Positions 26,212 through 37,898 of a stretch of DNA of 64,000 nt are shown here, piece by piece. Numbering within the stretch: the stretch's first letter is position 1; every line of letters begins with the position of its first letter. Position numbers and translations under genes: made by a program. The notes under the pieces were generated by a model. It was not told where the DNA came from. It did not search any database and worked only from the letters and a program-made list of their open reading frames with translations. Origin of the DNA: Chalara sp. BL73 (lineage: Eukaryota; Ascomycota; Leotiomycetes; Helotiales); NCBI GenBank assembly GCA_918026815.1, contig CAKJVC010000148.1, positions 930,001 to 994,000 of the forward strand, given 5' to 3'.

Positions 26212-27534
26212 AAAGAGTTGGAAATGAACATCAGAAAACCGGAATTAAGAGCGAAGCAAGCCTGAAAGTGCAGAGGAATGTTTCGCTCTGAGCCTGGAGT
26301 TTGCCACAGCACGGGAAGGAATTTGTAGGTACGTAGTAAAGCTGTTTTCCAACTGGTTTAGCAGTTGTTGTTTCAGTGATGCCGAAGATGTATTGGGTTG
26401 AATTCTCGCCTCCGGACACTCAAACCAATCACTCGACAAGTAATTAATATTGCTAGGTAGCAGGCGGTGCCTCTCTAGTAATGATGATTCAAAATAGAAA
26501 GTCGGTGAGGCTGCAGGCTCAATGGGAAACCAACAGCAACATCGCCTTTGGGCACCCAGAGTGTATGCAAACCAGGCAACTGACCAAATTTAGAAAGATG
26601 AAGCCGGTATATCTCGTTTCGATTAATTCTATATCCCGAGTACAGTAGCATTTATTCTGTTGGAGCGGAACCATGGCATTAGACCCTATTGGTATATGCA
26701 CTTCAAATTGCATTTGGACTCGGTATATGAAGGGATGTGCCGCCGTTTCTGCACAAAATACTACGTAAACGCGCGTGGTTACACAACATCTCATGCATAT
26801 TAAATAATCCTAGAGCGGGGTATGCCACCCTCAGAAGGGTAGAGTAGCTGAAAACACCAGCAATACCCCAGACTTCGCTACACTTGGTCCGTCTGACAGG
26901 TGGTATTTCCTGTCACTAGGGGGGATTGGCCGTAATTACACGTTACAGTAACACTGCGCATTAATCAACGCCACTTCTGCACGTCATTGTCTAGGGTTAT
27001 ACGTCGACTATGCTTCAGGTTTCAATAATTTCAACGGTGCACACGGAGGGATTCAGACTTCCCACTGTTGCTGCTTTATTTATATAAGCAAATGTATGCA
27101 CAAGTGGCGCCAGGGGAATGAAAACATGCATGCAAGGCTACGGCTCAATCTCCGTATAGCAACTTCAGGGCCGCTTTACTTGCACATTGCACCACCATAT
27201 TTGTCTCTTTTTGGGCGTAGGGCAAACTCGATATTAGAGCTAAATATCGACTTTTGTAGCGTTAGAAATAGGAATTTAATATCTTGACCTTTTCGGCCTA
27301 GTGATAGGAATACAAATGTTATAAGTTAAGATTCTGTAGATATGGATAAATAACGCTTGCCTTCGGGATGTATATTTGCGTCTTACTATCACATGGTAAA
27401 GCTAACTACTACTGAATAAGTGGCTCTGAGATTGATCTCGGATTTGATGTAATTTAAAAGACAAATTGTTTGGATGATCAAATCCCTTCATCTATTCCAA
27501 AACCAAGTATCTCTTGCAGTAGCCAGTACCTAAT
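26212..27534. other. Divergent intergenic region between MFS and arylsulfotransferase genes
   Basis: About 1.3 kb with no supported gene. It should contain promoters for both flanking genes. TATTTATATAAGC near 27068-27082 is TATA-like but more than 400 nt from the right-hand start. Nothing else recognised. Confidence 0.35.
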
Positions 27535-29249
27535 ATGACCTCTTTTCTCATTCTGCTTCTGTTAGGCTTCATGCTTGTGGCACAATATGCTATATGCAAT
27601 ACTGAATCAGACGCCTCTGTCTCAAGTACGCACATCAGCAGAGGTGCTGCTAGTAGATCAAATCTAAGGGCTCCCTGCAGTCTCGGGCCTGGGATAGAGT
27701 CACACCAGGTGGTGAATGGTTCAGGCTCATACTGGCCTTATCAAACTTACAAGTCATCGCCACTTAACCCTCCAGAGTTAGAAATCACTACAAACGGTCA
27801 GGAGTTTGCTCCAGGTCTGCTTTTTATGACTCCAGGCAACTTTGGGACTATCCTCGCCACTAAAGATGTTGCCCCAATGATTATGACTAGGAGTGGGCAA
27901 CTAGTCTGGGAAGGGCCTGTGACCAATGTCACAGTCACGAATCTTCACGTTTCAACTTTTGAAAACCAACCTGTTCTGACGTACTGGAATGGCTTCGTCT
28001 CCACAGGTTCAAATGTCGGCCATGGCTATGGCAGTATCACCTTCCTTGACACCTCTTACAACGAAGTCTTGACTGTCTGCCCAAAGTTCGGACTAGTAAC
28101 GCCTGACAATGCCTCCTACCCTTGCGAAGCAGATGTACATGAGTCACATGTGACTAGTCGTGGTACAATTCTCTTCGTTGCCAATAACGTGACACAGGCG
28201 GACTTGTCATCTATCGGCGGACCAGAAAATGGGTGGGTATATGACTGGCTGGTTTATGAAATGGAGCCAAGGACTGGTAACATCCTCTTTCGCTGGAGTG
28301 CTCTCGAACATGTCCCTATAAACGCTACGAAAATTCCCTTGGCCACCGGAGGTCAAAACCAGTCTGTTCCGTTCAACTACTTTCTCATTAACTCCGTAGT
28401 TGACGTCGGGGAGACTTATTTGATAAGTGCACGACATACATTCACGGTGTATCTAGTGGATAACAAAAAAGGAGATATAATTTGGAGTATCAATGGAGAA
28501 ACAGGCGGGGATTTTGGGCCTCTGCCACCAGATGGACACTTTGTAAGTTGCTTGGCGTGTCTAATCAACTACCAAATTATTAATTCTAGTAGTCCTGGCA
28601 GCACCACGCTCAAGCACACAATGTAACAGAAACCTCAATGGTTTTAACGATCCTCAACAATGATGGCAGTGCCTTTACCAACATTACAAAGCCTTCTAAT
28701 GGCCTCGTCTTTCACTTACCCCTTCCACCATCCAAGTCCAACCCAGCAACCCTTCTCTCCATAATAGCTGATCCATCTTCTTCTACGCCTATCAAAACTA
28801 ATTCTCAGGGTTCCCACTCGATTCTTCCCAATGGCAACCACATAATTGGCTATGGTCAGATTCCTGTTTACCGTGAATATGGCCCGGCCGAAGGCATCAA
28901 TAAAAATGTTCGTTGGCAGGCACGATTTGGCAAAGACAATCTTGTCCAAAACTATCGTTTGTTTAAACAAGAGTGGAACGCAACGCCGACAAGTACCAAG
29001 CCGTCTTTATTTGTAGAGATGGCGGCGGATAAGCATGCTTGTAGGGCTGCATATGTAAGCTGGAACGGGGCAACTAATATAAAAGCATGGAAGGTTTACG
29101 AAGGGGAAAGAGAAGGAGCCTTAGAATATGTAGGTAGTGTGCGTTCCAAGGGGTTTGAGACCAAATTCATTGTTGGCGGCCCAGTTATACAGGTTTCTGC
29201 TGTTCTGGCTGATGGAAAAGAGCACAGGTCAGAAATTTTTGTGGCTTGA
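27535..29249 (+). CDS. Secreted arylsulfotransferase-family protein
   Basis: Exons 27535-28542 and 28593-29249 (GTAAGT..TAGTAG intron) give 554 residues. An N-terminal hydrophobic signal (FLILLLLGFMLVAQYA) indicates secretion. The body shows the beta-propeller repeats of the fungal ASST family: ELEITTNGQEFAPGLLF, QPVLTYWNGF, GHGYGSITFLD, EADVHESHVT, YLISARHTFTVYLVD, GDIIWSINGE, then SWQHHAQAHN reconstructed across the intron, HSILPNGNHIIGYG and a C-terminal beta-domain. Several N-x-S/T sequons fit an extracellular glycoprotein. Bacterial members move sulfate between phenols; fungal members are largely uncharacterised, and catalytic equivalence is not shown. It closes the accessory block. Confidence 0.84.
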
Positions 29250-29417
29250 TGTTTTAAAGTTAAAAGCTTACGGACAGAATATTCTATTTAAACTGCCGAA
29301 GAGCGAACCTTTTGCATGGTACACTATTAAAAGACTAATCTTGGCGCCTCCAATTCTTTCCCAGTAGTTGAAGTAGTGTACGTCTTCAGACATGAGGAGG
29401 GATTGCTTATTGCAATT
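29250..29417. other. Spacer after arylsulfotransferase
   Basis: Probable 3' untranslated DNA; no feature seen. Confidence 0.3.
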
Positions 29418-29725
29418 TACATGCCACGCATTCCAACAAAAAGACCGCCTTGTGCCACCATTGGTATCGGAAGGTCTCCACTAAGGGATTTGGCATCGTA
29501 CAGCGGAATATTATCCTCGCCTTTGAACATTCCTCTCATACCCTCAGCCGCCACCTCGGCTACTTCCTCGATAGCTCAGTCACAGGCAAAGGGACTGGCT
29601 GGCTACTCTCTTGGAGCCATATCACGGGTTCTGGGATCAAAGGGGAGAGAGTTTGAAGGGTAGGAGAGGATGGTGTATTCAGCGGGGGTTGAGTGGCAAT
29701 GTTGGCGGTAATTGAAAAGTGATTG
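29418..29725 (-). pseudogene. Unidentified degenerate coding remnant
   Basis: One minus-strand frame reads protein-like sequence for about 100 codons, for example TPAEYTILSYPSNSLPFDP, EVAEVAAEGMRGMFKGED and SGDLPIPMVAQGGLFVGM, interrupted by two stops (TAG and TGA) between DMAPRE and AIEEV. The composition is unlike random intergenic DNA. I do not recognise the family, and neither end of a gene is present. It may be the relic of a gene lost at the boundary between the accessory block and the conserved region. Confidence 0.3.
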
Positions 29726-30099
29726 ATGTTGGGTAGAGGAGATTGTGAGTTCGATCTACCCTATTAGTAAATTCACGAACCATTTCCCTTTTTGTTCGGG
29801 GGGTTATTGCCCGTTGTTGATGACCGCTGTTGATGGGATCTCTTTTATGATAGAAGACGAAAGTTTAGCGGATGATCCCACCATCTTTAGGGCCGAGGCT
29901 AGGTGCATTGGAAGGTTGAATTTGTCTTGGTGATGGGATGTAAATTGCGAGAAGATGCCAGTAGGATCAAATCGACAACTCAACCAACATCCAGTGCAGG
30001 AATCAGTTCAAAACATCGGAGGTTGAAATCATGAACATAAAATTTAATTTTTTTTTTCTCCTTGGGTATCTCTAAAGCACACAAACGCCATGAGGTAAA

Positions 30100-32430
30100 T
30101 CACACAATGTTCACTCCAAATAAGCCGAATCTCCTCTCCCATCGCTTTCCCTTCCCATCCTTTCCATTCCCGGCTGTGGCTTTGGATGGATCTGGCTCAT
30201 CGACCTTTACACCGTATTGCTTTATACAACAAGCGAATGGCTTATTCTTCACGGGGGGGTGATACACATCTATCTTATTGACTGTCGATCCTGCGTTTAA
30301 GGAGCGCTCTTCAAGAGCTTTTAAAGCAGGAATATTATCCTCATCATCGCTGTTAATGTTTGGCTGTGCTCCAGGCCTTATTATTGGCGAAGAAGCGGGT
30401 TCCTCAGAGAATGAGGAGGGCACAACTTGCTGTTTCTGCATCAGAGCAGATTTCTGCTCCTCAAGGTCGCCCCATAGTATACATAAGCGCTCCTTTAACT
30501 CCGCAAGCAAAGAGGGATTAGTTCGAAGACTAGCTGAGTCAATTTGAGGGTCAAAAAATGCCTTGAAATATACGTACTTCTCAGCATCTATATCAAGTAG
30601 CCCTTGCCCAGAGAGATTGTCGACAACTAACCACATTCGCTCCTTAGGCAGCTGGCTACCACTGTCCTCAACTTCTAGAGCAAATCTCCATTCCCACTTC
30701 TTCACCCCGAAGCCTTTTCCGGCTTTGAAGATACGCATGTCTTCTTCTCGATCTGTGCCTTCGCCTTCACTGTGATCCGACAACATATCATATTCCGTGA
30801 CTCGCCGTCCGACAGCAAAATCTACTATTTTGTGTGGAAAATATCCTACAACACGGACGTTGGCTCGATACTTGTTGTTGACAAACGGCAGGACGATCAC
30901 CTGATCCGAGTTGGGCAGAATGTACTCCTGTGGTTTCGTGATCTGCGCGATTCGCAAAGCAGCTTTGTCTGAATAGCTGCATTTCACTATGCATGTGGTT
31001 AGCATTACTAAAAATTTATAAAAGTTCAAACTCACCATGTTCATTCAGGTCAGGTCTCACTTGTGGTGCAGACTCAACTGGCTTTTGAAGCGCAGCTCCT
31101 GCGGCTATGAGTTGTCCAGCCTCCCGTCTTTTTTTTCGACGCTTCTTGGAATTAGACTTTTCTTCCACGGGTTCTTCAATTGCTCTTCGCTTTTCAGTCG
31201 AGTCTAACTCCTCCGTGTCTTTTAGATATTTCGCCTTCTGCTCATTGAACTTCTTCCAATAATCACGTTTTCGGGCAACAGTAGCTTTCCATCGCTCGTC
31301 ATTCTCACGAGGATCTTCAGACATCTGCATTGTCTCTACGTTGACCTTTTCGCCCTCGCCATACAATACCCCCTCCAAGCAACCACCAATTTTGGCATGC
31401 TTGATTCGCACATTTTTTAGTCGCAACCATTCATGAATCTTGACATGTTCGCGAACAAAGAGGCCATGGGCATCAAATAGAGTAAGTTGGATTGTCTGTT
31501 TTCCATAAGGGCCTGGCCAAGTGTTTGTATCATTATTCTTGGCCTTTTTCTGCAGATACCCATATTCATCTCCATCTCGTCCCCCTGTAGATGCATCATC
31601 CTTCCACGAGTAGTCATAGAATGACGGATTGGTCGTGTAATCGGTTATGTAAACAGTAACGCCGACACCGCCATCGAAGACTCGTATCACTTCTCCGATG
31701 ATCGTATAGAAGCAATCTGGCTTTACGTCTTTAAGAAGACTGAATTTGTCTTTTACTTTCAGCGCCCGGCAAGCCTTGATGCGGAAGTCATCAGCTGTGG
31801 GAAGTTCTTCTCCCTCATCAAGGTCTTTTCTGGTTTGCACTACATAGGACAACTCCAAGGACCCAGGTTTTTTTGCTACAGCTGGATAAGAGTTCCAGAC
31901 TTGCTCGTGGCTGGGGGAATCAGCCAGGGATTGAGGGATATGAGATGCCGCCAAGATGTGAAATTCTGTATGATGGTTTGCCAACAAAGAAACTTGACCG
32001 GACCATAATTGGCACTACAGATCATATGAGCCAAGGTTCACAAGGCAAGGCTAAGACTGAACCGACCTTGACTGTCCGTATCACTACTGCATCGAATAGT
32101 CCAGATATCTGGGGCATTTTCGCCTCTGGCCAGAGTATGTGGACTTTCAATCCATACTTTTCATACTTGATTGAATTGTCCTTTATCTCCATCGTGCATT
32201 TGAAATCTGAGATGGTCAGCATTTTCGTTTGACCTTTTAGACTGGAGGAACAAGCTACCAGTTCCCCTAGTTTGGACGGGGGGTTGAAAGTCCGTGATTA
32301 ACCCAATGATATTGATGAATACCTTCCCCAGCTTTTCGTTGGGAAGCTCTTTAATTTGTTCAATTGTCATGAAGCCAGTTGGTAAAACTGGGTCCGCCAT
32401 CGCCGGCGCTGTGGAAGTGCTTTTCGCCAT
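30100..32430 (-). CDS. POT1: Telomere single-strand-binding protein POT1
   Basis: Four exons from the ATG at 32430 (a second Met, MADPVLPTGF, lies at 32400). Exon 1 holds TIEQIKELPNEKLGKVFINIIGLITDF, the start of the first OB fold. A 53-nt intron restores TRGTDFKCTMEIKD, then LKVHILWPEAKMPQI. A further intron with a weak GTTCAG donor joins to LLANHHTEFHIL. The third exon includes KDVKPDCFYTIIGEVIRVF and GVTVYITDYT, the second OB fold, then a long Lys/Glu-rich linker (SNSKKRRKKRREAG). After the last intron comes a POT1 C-terminal domain ending SKATAGNGKDGKGKRWERRF. It binds the 3' G-overhang and protects chromosome ends. It is divergent from importin alpha. Confidence 0.88.
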
Positions 32431-32843
32431 GGTATTTTGGAGTCTACGGCAAGTGCTTAACTTTCATAGTAGCGAATGATACACTCACTCGGGGTTCGAT
32501 GACATGAGATATATCTTGTTTCAATGAGCCAAATGCTTGTCACAGAAAATGTAGTGTCCCGATGATTCAGGAGACGCGTTGACCGTGTTTGGGAATATGA
32601 TTGGTCGTCTGCCCCGCCACATCACGTGATTTTGATATTCTATTTCGGCTTAGCCGTTTCCCGTTACATCTGCTCTTTGAGCTTCTTCAAACTTATCCCA
32701 CTTCGCAAAACATTTCCCTCCCCCTCATACCAACCACCCACCCCAATCTCGCCCTCGCAACAAAACATACTCACGGGGGTTCAGGACCAGACTGCACACA
32801 CATTCGAAGAACAGCAAGACCGAAGTATCCACACGCCGCAACC
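32431..32843. promoter_or_regulatory. Bidirectional promoter region POT1 / importin alpha
   Basis: About 410 nt separate two divergent start codons. The right half is rich in C and CT tracts (32695-32760), usual for 5' leaders of highly expressed fungal genes. A CCAAT box on the minus strand (32599-32604) and a TCACGTGA palindrome sit near the middle. Confidence 0.5.
32621..32630. promoter_or_regulatory. ATCACGTGAT palindrome (E-box / Cbf1-like site)
   Basis: A perfect 10-nt palindrome with a CACGTG core, the class of site bound by bHLH factors such as Cbf1. It is one of three TCACGTGA sites in promoters of this window. Confidence 0.5.
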
Positions 32844-34851
32844 ATGGCAGAGCGCTACATCCCAGAGCATCGGCGTACTCAATTCAAGGCAAAGAACACA
32901 TTCAAGCCAGAGGAGTTGAGACGTCGTCGTGAGGAACAACAAGTCGAGATTCGAAAAGCAAAGCGCGAGGAGAACCTTGCGAAGAGAAGAGGCTTGGGTG
33001 TTGGAGCAGATAGACCAGGCGCTTCCCTTGGCGCAGAGGCAGATAGCGACGATGACACTGTCCCGACCGAAACACAAGTAAGTTGCCTCACCCTATCATC
33101 ATACTATCGCATGCGTTATTCTCCTACCAGTTCGCAAAGATGCCAGTAGTCCAGGAACAAGACATTGTTGGCGGTCCCTCTATTTGCTTTGCGTAGTGGT
33201 GGGGTAATATTCAGCCAATCATGCCTGTCTTGAATCCTTGACCGCCATCACCATCGAACTATTTCGATGGCAATGGGGCCATGGAACTTTCGAGGATTGT
33301 TCTAATTGATTGGGCATGCCAGTTTGCTAATAATTCGTCCTTTTCTAGTTGAATGAGGATCTCCCACAAATGGTACAGGGTGTTTTCTCCGACCAAATCG
33401 ATCTCCAGATCCAAGCCACAACCAAGTTCCGAAAGCTTCTCTCAAAGGAGCGCAATCCTCCTATTGAAGAAGTTATCAAAACTGGCGTTGTTGGTCGTTT
33501 CGTTCAGTTTCTCAGATCGCCTCATACTCTTGTCCAATTTGAGGCTGCCTGGGCTCTCACAAACATTGCGTCTGGATCTGCTCAACAAACACAAGTTGTC
33601 ATCGAGGCCGGAGCTGTGCCAATATTTGTTGAATTATTAGGCAGTCACGAACCAGACGTCAGAGAGCAGGCTGTTTGGGCTCTTGGAAATATTGCTGGTG
33701 ATAGCCCTTCATGTCGCGACTACGTTTTGAGCTGCGGCGCTCTCAAGCCGCTCTTGGCGCTTTTGGGTGATAGCCGAAAGCTAAGCATGCTTCGCAATGC
33801 AACCTGGACTCTCAGCAATTTCTGTCGTGGCAAGACTCCACAACCAGATTGGAATACCGTAAGTACTGAAGACAATTACCTGTCATCATTTTCTGCCGGC
33901 TCACATTTGCAGCAGATCTTACCCGCCCTACCGGTCCTTGCTAAACTTGTCTATTCGCTTGATGATGAAGTTCTCATTGATGCTTGCTGGGCTATCTCTT
34001 ACCTATCTGATGGTGCCAACGACAAGATTCAGGCTGTCATCGAAGCAGGAATTCCCCGACGCCTTGTCGAGCTCCTCCTCCATGCTTCAACTTCTGTTCA
34101 GACTCCTGCTCTTCGGTCAGTTGGCAATATTGTCACCGGAGACGATGTTCAGACTCAGGTCATAATCAACTGCGGCGCGCTCCCTGCTCTCCTTTCGCTG
34201 CTCAGCTCCAATAAGGATGGAATTCGCAAGGAAGCATGCTGGACTATTTCTAACGTTACTGCGGGTAACTCTACTCAGATCCAGTCGGTCATTGATGCAA
34301 ATATTATCCCACCTCTTATCCACCTACTTTCAAACGGTGATTTGAAGACTCGCAAGGAAGCTTGCTGGGCTATCTCCAATGCCACATCGGGCGGTCTCCA
34401 AAAGCCTGAGCAAATCCGCTACTTGGTTCATCAAGGATGCATTAAACCATTGTGTGACCTCCTTGCATGCCCCGACAACAAGATTATCCAAGTTGCTCTT
34501 GATGGTCTAGAGAATATCCTCAAGGTTGGCGAGATGGATAAGGAAGCTGCAGGTGAGGGCGGCGTTGAAAACGTCAACAGGTACGCTCTTTACATCGAGG
34601 AGTGCCAAGGCATGGAGAAGATCCACGATTGCCAAACCAATGCAAATGAGGAGATCTATATGAAAGCCTACAACATGATTGAGAAGTACTTCTCGGACGA
34701 AGATGAGGATAATGAGGCAATCGAGTCAACTCTTGCTGGTGCCGCTGGAACCGCAAACGGCAGCTTCGGGTTTGGTACGGGGGCTCAAGGTCAAGCTACC
34801 AACTCATTCAATTTCGCCAGTGCCAACGGTGGAGATTCGATGGACATGTAA
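32844..34851 (+). CDS. SRP1: Importin subunit alpha (karyopherin alpha)
   Basis: Exon 1 (32844-33077) encodes the importin-beta-binding domain: [20 protein letters not shown] with a basic cluster and [23 protein letters not shown] 271-nt intron leads to exon 2 at 33349, starting [15 protein letters not shown]. About ten armadillo repeats follow, with the typical [45 protein letters not shown] and [12 protein letters not shown]-binding Trp/Asn ladders. A second intron, 33859-33912, is 54 nt without in-frame stops, so it can be read through; the spliced form continues WNT to [13 protein letters not shown]-terminal Phe/Gly-Asn tail ends SMDM. About 560 residues, normal. It carries classical NLS cargo into the nucleus with importin beta. 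Confidence 0.95.
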
Positions 34852-35570
34852 TCATGTAACATCGAACTACAACTCTAAGAGCGTTGCTGACGCGACTATA
34901 ACTTCGTTCACCACACCACACAACAAACAGCCTTCTAATTCAGATTGCCACTCATCAATCAAGCATTCCCCTAAGCCGCGCATCAGTTCCCCACTACCAC
35001 ATACCCCATCGCAAAGGCGCTTTCCAAAGTAGGACAAGGCCAACGAAGATTCACCATCATGTATTTTCTCTACTTGTTCACTTACCCCCCGTCACATCAC
35101 AATCGGCGTATGCGATTTCAGAATCCTGGAAGTTTATTTGGAGTTATGAGTCATGGTAGCTTGAAAGCTCCTGACATATGAAAGAAGAAGAAGAAGCAGA
35201 ACCAGGAAGGTATTGCACGGTATTGACTGTGCCATGAGATCGAGTATGGTAGCTTGAAAGCTCCACTCAAATGAATATCATGAATGAAGATATACGCCTA
35301 TGATAAGTATCATGCGGCAATAGAACTGATGGCGGTGAATAAATAAATAATTTTCAAGTGCCTTGCTGGCTTAACATATGCCCTTTATGAGATGAATCTT
35401 TCCTGATGGTAATTATTCCAATGTCTAGATGAAAATTAAGTATTCACCCTATATTGATAGTGATGCTCCCGAACCCACCCACTCTCGCCCGAACCTCGGC
35501 AAAGCACGTCACTCAACCAACCTTCCCCCTCCAACTCATTTGCAGCTCCTAAATCTTTCTCCAAACAACA
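34852..35570. other. 3' region of importin alpha and promoter of the next gene
   Basis: No additional gene. It contains a 19-nt direct repeat (listed separately), a short GAAGAAGAAG run near 35184, and a CT-rich leader just before 35571. Confidence 0.4.
35153..35264. repeat. 19-nt direct repeat pair, 93 nt apart
   Basis: ATGGTAGCTTGAAAGCTCC occurs at 35153-35171 and again at 35246-35264 with no mismatch. Both copies lie in the 3' region of importin alpha. The AGCTTGAAAGCT centre is nearly symmetric. It could be a 3'-UTR element or a small local duplication. Confidence 0.55.
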
Positions 35571-36608
35571 ATGCCAACAAACATCCTCATAGTTGGCGCC
35601 GGTGCTGTTGGGGCGTTCTATGCCTCCCGACTTTCCACCCTTCCTTCACTCCATATTTCCTGTATCTGCCGCTCTAACTTCTCCGCCGTCTCTGCCTCTG
35701 GTTTCCACATCACATCACCCAAATACGGGTCCTCCACCTTCGTTCCTACACATACTTTCTCCTCTCCCTCCGCAGCCCGTTCCTCAGGCATACCATGGGA
35801 TTACATACTTGTATCCACAAAAGCTCTGCCGGACATTAGCGATGATAGTGAGATCTTAGAAGGGCTGGTCGGGGAACGGACAGCCATTGTGCTGGTACAG
35901 AATGGACTAGGGGTGGAAGAGCCTTATAGAAAGCGGTTTCCTACGGCAGTGATATTGAGCGCGGTTACAATCGTGAGTGCCGCACAGAATGAGCCGGGCA
36001 TTATCACACATAATCGGTGGACACGCATCTCCATTGGTCCTTACCTTCCTGGTACCACAGATTCTACATCTTTGGACACCCCAGGCCGCGATGCGGTAGC
36101 CAGGAATAAGGAGTTTGTTAGATTTTTACAAGAAGGCGAGGTCAAGGACGCGGAGGAATACAGCCATGCGAAATTGCAAATGGTGCGCTGGCACAAGATC
36201 GCAATCAACGCCTCCATGAACCCCTCCTCCGTTCTCTCTGGTGGCTCGACCAATAACAGCATGACGCTCGACCCCGAACTATATATCCACCTCTTCGGCA
36301 TAATGAACGAAGTCCTCTCCACCGCTCCAAAAGTCCTGGGGACGCCATTACCAAAGGAGTTTGCCACCGCAGAGCGGATATTAGAGAGCACGAAGAAGAA
36401 TACGAGTGGCAGTAAGCCGAGCATGTTGTTGGATTGGGAAGCGGGAAAGAAGATGGAGTTGGAGGTGATATTGGGCAACCCGATTAGGATTGCGAGGGAG
36501 AAAGGTTTGGAGATGCCGCGACTACAGACTCTGTACGCGTTATTGAAGATGGCCCAGAATAACAGGGACGCGCAGAAAGAGACGGCAAAGACGAAAAGCA
36601 GATTATAG
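35571..36608 (+). CDS. Ketopantoate reductase-family protein (ApbA/PanE)
   Basis: A single exon of 345 residues. The N-terminus TNILIVGAGAVGAFYASRL is the NADP-binding Rossmann loop. VSTKALPDI and VLVQNGLGVEEPYRKRFP are the family's conserved strands, and KIAINASMNPSSVLSGG contains the conserved Lys-Asn pair that binds the substrate. The C-terminal helical domain includes KPSMLLDWEAGKKMELEVILGNPIRIA. This matches the enzyme reducing 2-dehydropantoate to pantoate with NADPH in pantothenate synthesis; ascomycetes have several paralogues, and not all are the biosynthetic enzyme, so the exact substrate is unsure. CT-rich leader directly upstream supports the start. Confidence 0.88.
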   Translation: MPTNILIVGAGAVGAFYASRLSTLPSLHISCICRSNFSAVSASGFHITSPKYGSSTFVPTHTFSSPSAARSSGIPWDYILVSTKALPDISDDSEILEGLVGERTAIVLVQNGLGVEEPYRKRFPTAVILSAVTIVSAAQNEPGIITHNRWTRISIGPYLPGTTDSTSLDTPGRDAVARNKEFVRFLQEGEVKDAEEYSHAKLQMVRWHKIAINASMNPSSVLSGGSTNNSMTLDPELYIHLFGIMNEVLSTAPKVLGTPLPKEFATAERILESTKKNTSGSKPSMLLDWEAGKKMELEVILGNPIRIAREKGLEMPRLQTLYALLKMAQNNRDAQKETAKTKSRL

Positions 36609-37012
36609 AACCTGATGAGTTTTGCATATATGTACATATGTTTATATAAATCGAGATATCTGATACCCTACTTAATTAATGATTTTTTCCTGTTGGCAAC
36701 CAACATGAGCTATCACTTTTGTTATATTTCCACGGAGGTTCACATAAAGCCTAGTAGCAGCAGAAATGCAAACCATGGACTAGCTTGGTTCAAGTCCGCC
36801 GCGGTCCTTCATTCTCCTGTCGCTTATTGCAGGTTCGGGGCCTTCCATCTTCATGTGGCCTGGTCTTATAGCATTCAAGCAATTCATGCTTTCCGCTCCC
36901 CAACCCCTTACAAACTAACTCCTCCAAGCAGCCCACTTCCGTCTGCAAATTCACAACAAATCCCCTCCTCACCAAATACCTCTATGCCAAAATCCAGGGG
37001 CACCTCCAATGC
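36609..37012. other. Spacer between convergent genes
   Basis: 3' regions of the reductase and hydroxylase genes. No gene seen. Confidence 0.35.
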
Positions 37013-37898
37013 TTAATCTCCACCCCGAAACTCTCTCCCAAGCGGCGCTTCCCTCGTCCAAATATTCATCCCCACCTTCCTGCCACTCGTCACCGGCAAT
37101 CCCGCATGCAGCGTCCTCTCGTTGCCCCTCATGACCCCATCCGCATCCCTCTCCATATTCATCCAAAACACGCCGCTGCCCTCCCGTGGCCGAAACGTCA
37201 CGCCGCGCTCCCACTCCTCATCGCAATCCACCATCTCGCACCAGTCCTCTCCTCTCGGGGCATCCAACATCGGGAAATTCGTGCCCCCGCCCGTGGTCCC
37301 AGGGTGCACGTCGACATAGACAAAGAATGAGGACACGCGGTTCCCGCCATGAGCAGCGGAGGCGAGGGACGGGTTCGTGAACCAGTCGGTGTGGAAATGG
37401 TAGGATTGGTTGGTGGTGTAGGAGACGAGCTGTAGAGGTTCTAGGTGGCTAGGCTGTAACGGCAATAACGGTGCTTGGAATTGTAGAGCGCGCTGGGAGA
37501 TACAGTCCACGACGTCATCCCTGGGTACGGATGTCGATTTCGAGGATCTCGTCTGTCTTAAGCCCTGTGCTCCTGCTTGGTCGGCGACGGCGGAATTTGA
37601 GAAGGTGTCTTTTCTGGGAGGGTGTTAGGCGTGTGAAGAAGGGATTAGGAGGGGAGAGGTAGGAATGGTGGTGGCAGGGCACTTGCGTGATAGATAAGAG
37701 ATGTTGGCGCTCCACTGGCGTGAGGAAGTCGGAGATATAGATTACGAGGGGTGAGGTTGAGATGAGGTGTGTTTTTGAGGCAGGGTGCATGCAGGTATCT
37801 TCTGAAAACGAGATGGGGACTTGATCCTTTACATTCTGAAGTGCGTGAGTGAGGGTAAGAAGGCTGATTAAACGCGGAAGCTTTGAGAGGATCATCAT
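37013..37898 (-). CDS. Secretory-pathway prolyl 4-hydroxylase-like 2OG-Fe(II) dioxygenase
   Basis: Exons 37898-37687 and 37613-37013 give 270 residues. The intron (37614-37686) starts with GCAAGT, the consensus of GC-AG introns; only this donor keeps the frame between LLSIT and KDTFSNSAVADQAG. The N-terminus is a signal peptide (ILSKLPRLISLLTLTHA). The P4H fold shows VIYISDFLTPVERQHLL, then SYHFHTDWF with the His-x-Asp iron ligands, FFVYVDV, GGGTNFPML, and the distal His and 2OG-binding Lys in RTLHAGLPVTSGRKVGMNIW. It should hydroxylate prolyl residues of secreted proteins in the ER using 2OG, O2, Fe and ascorbate-like reductant; the true substrate is unknown. The gene is divergent from a PDI-like gene 400 nt away. 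Confidence 0.88.

Noticed and set aside
32878..33091. Minus-strand frames opposite importin alpha exon 1
   Set aside because: Antisense shadows of a strongly supported exon.
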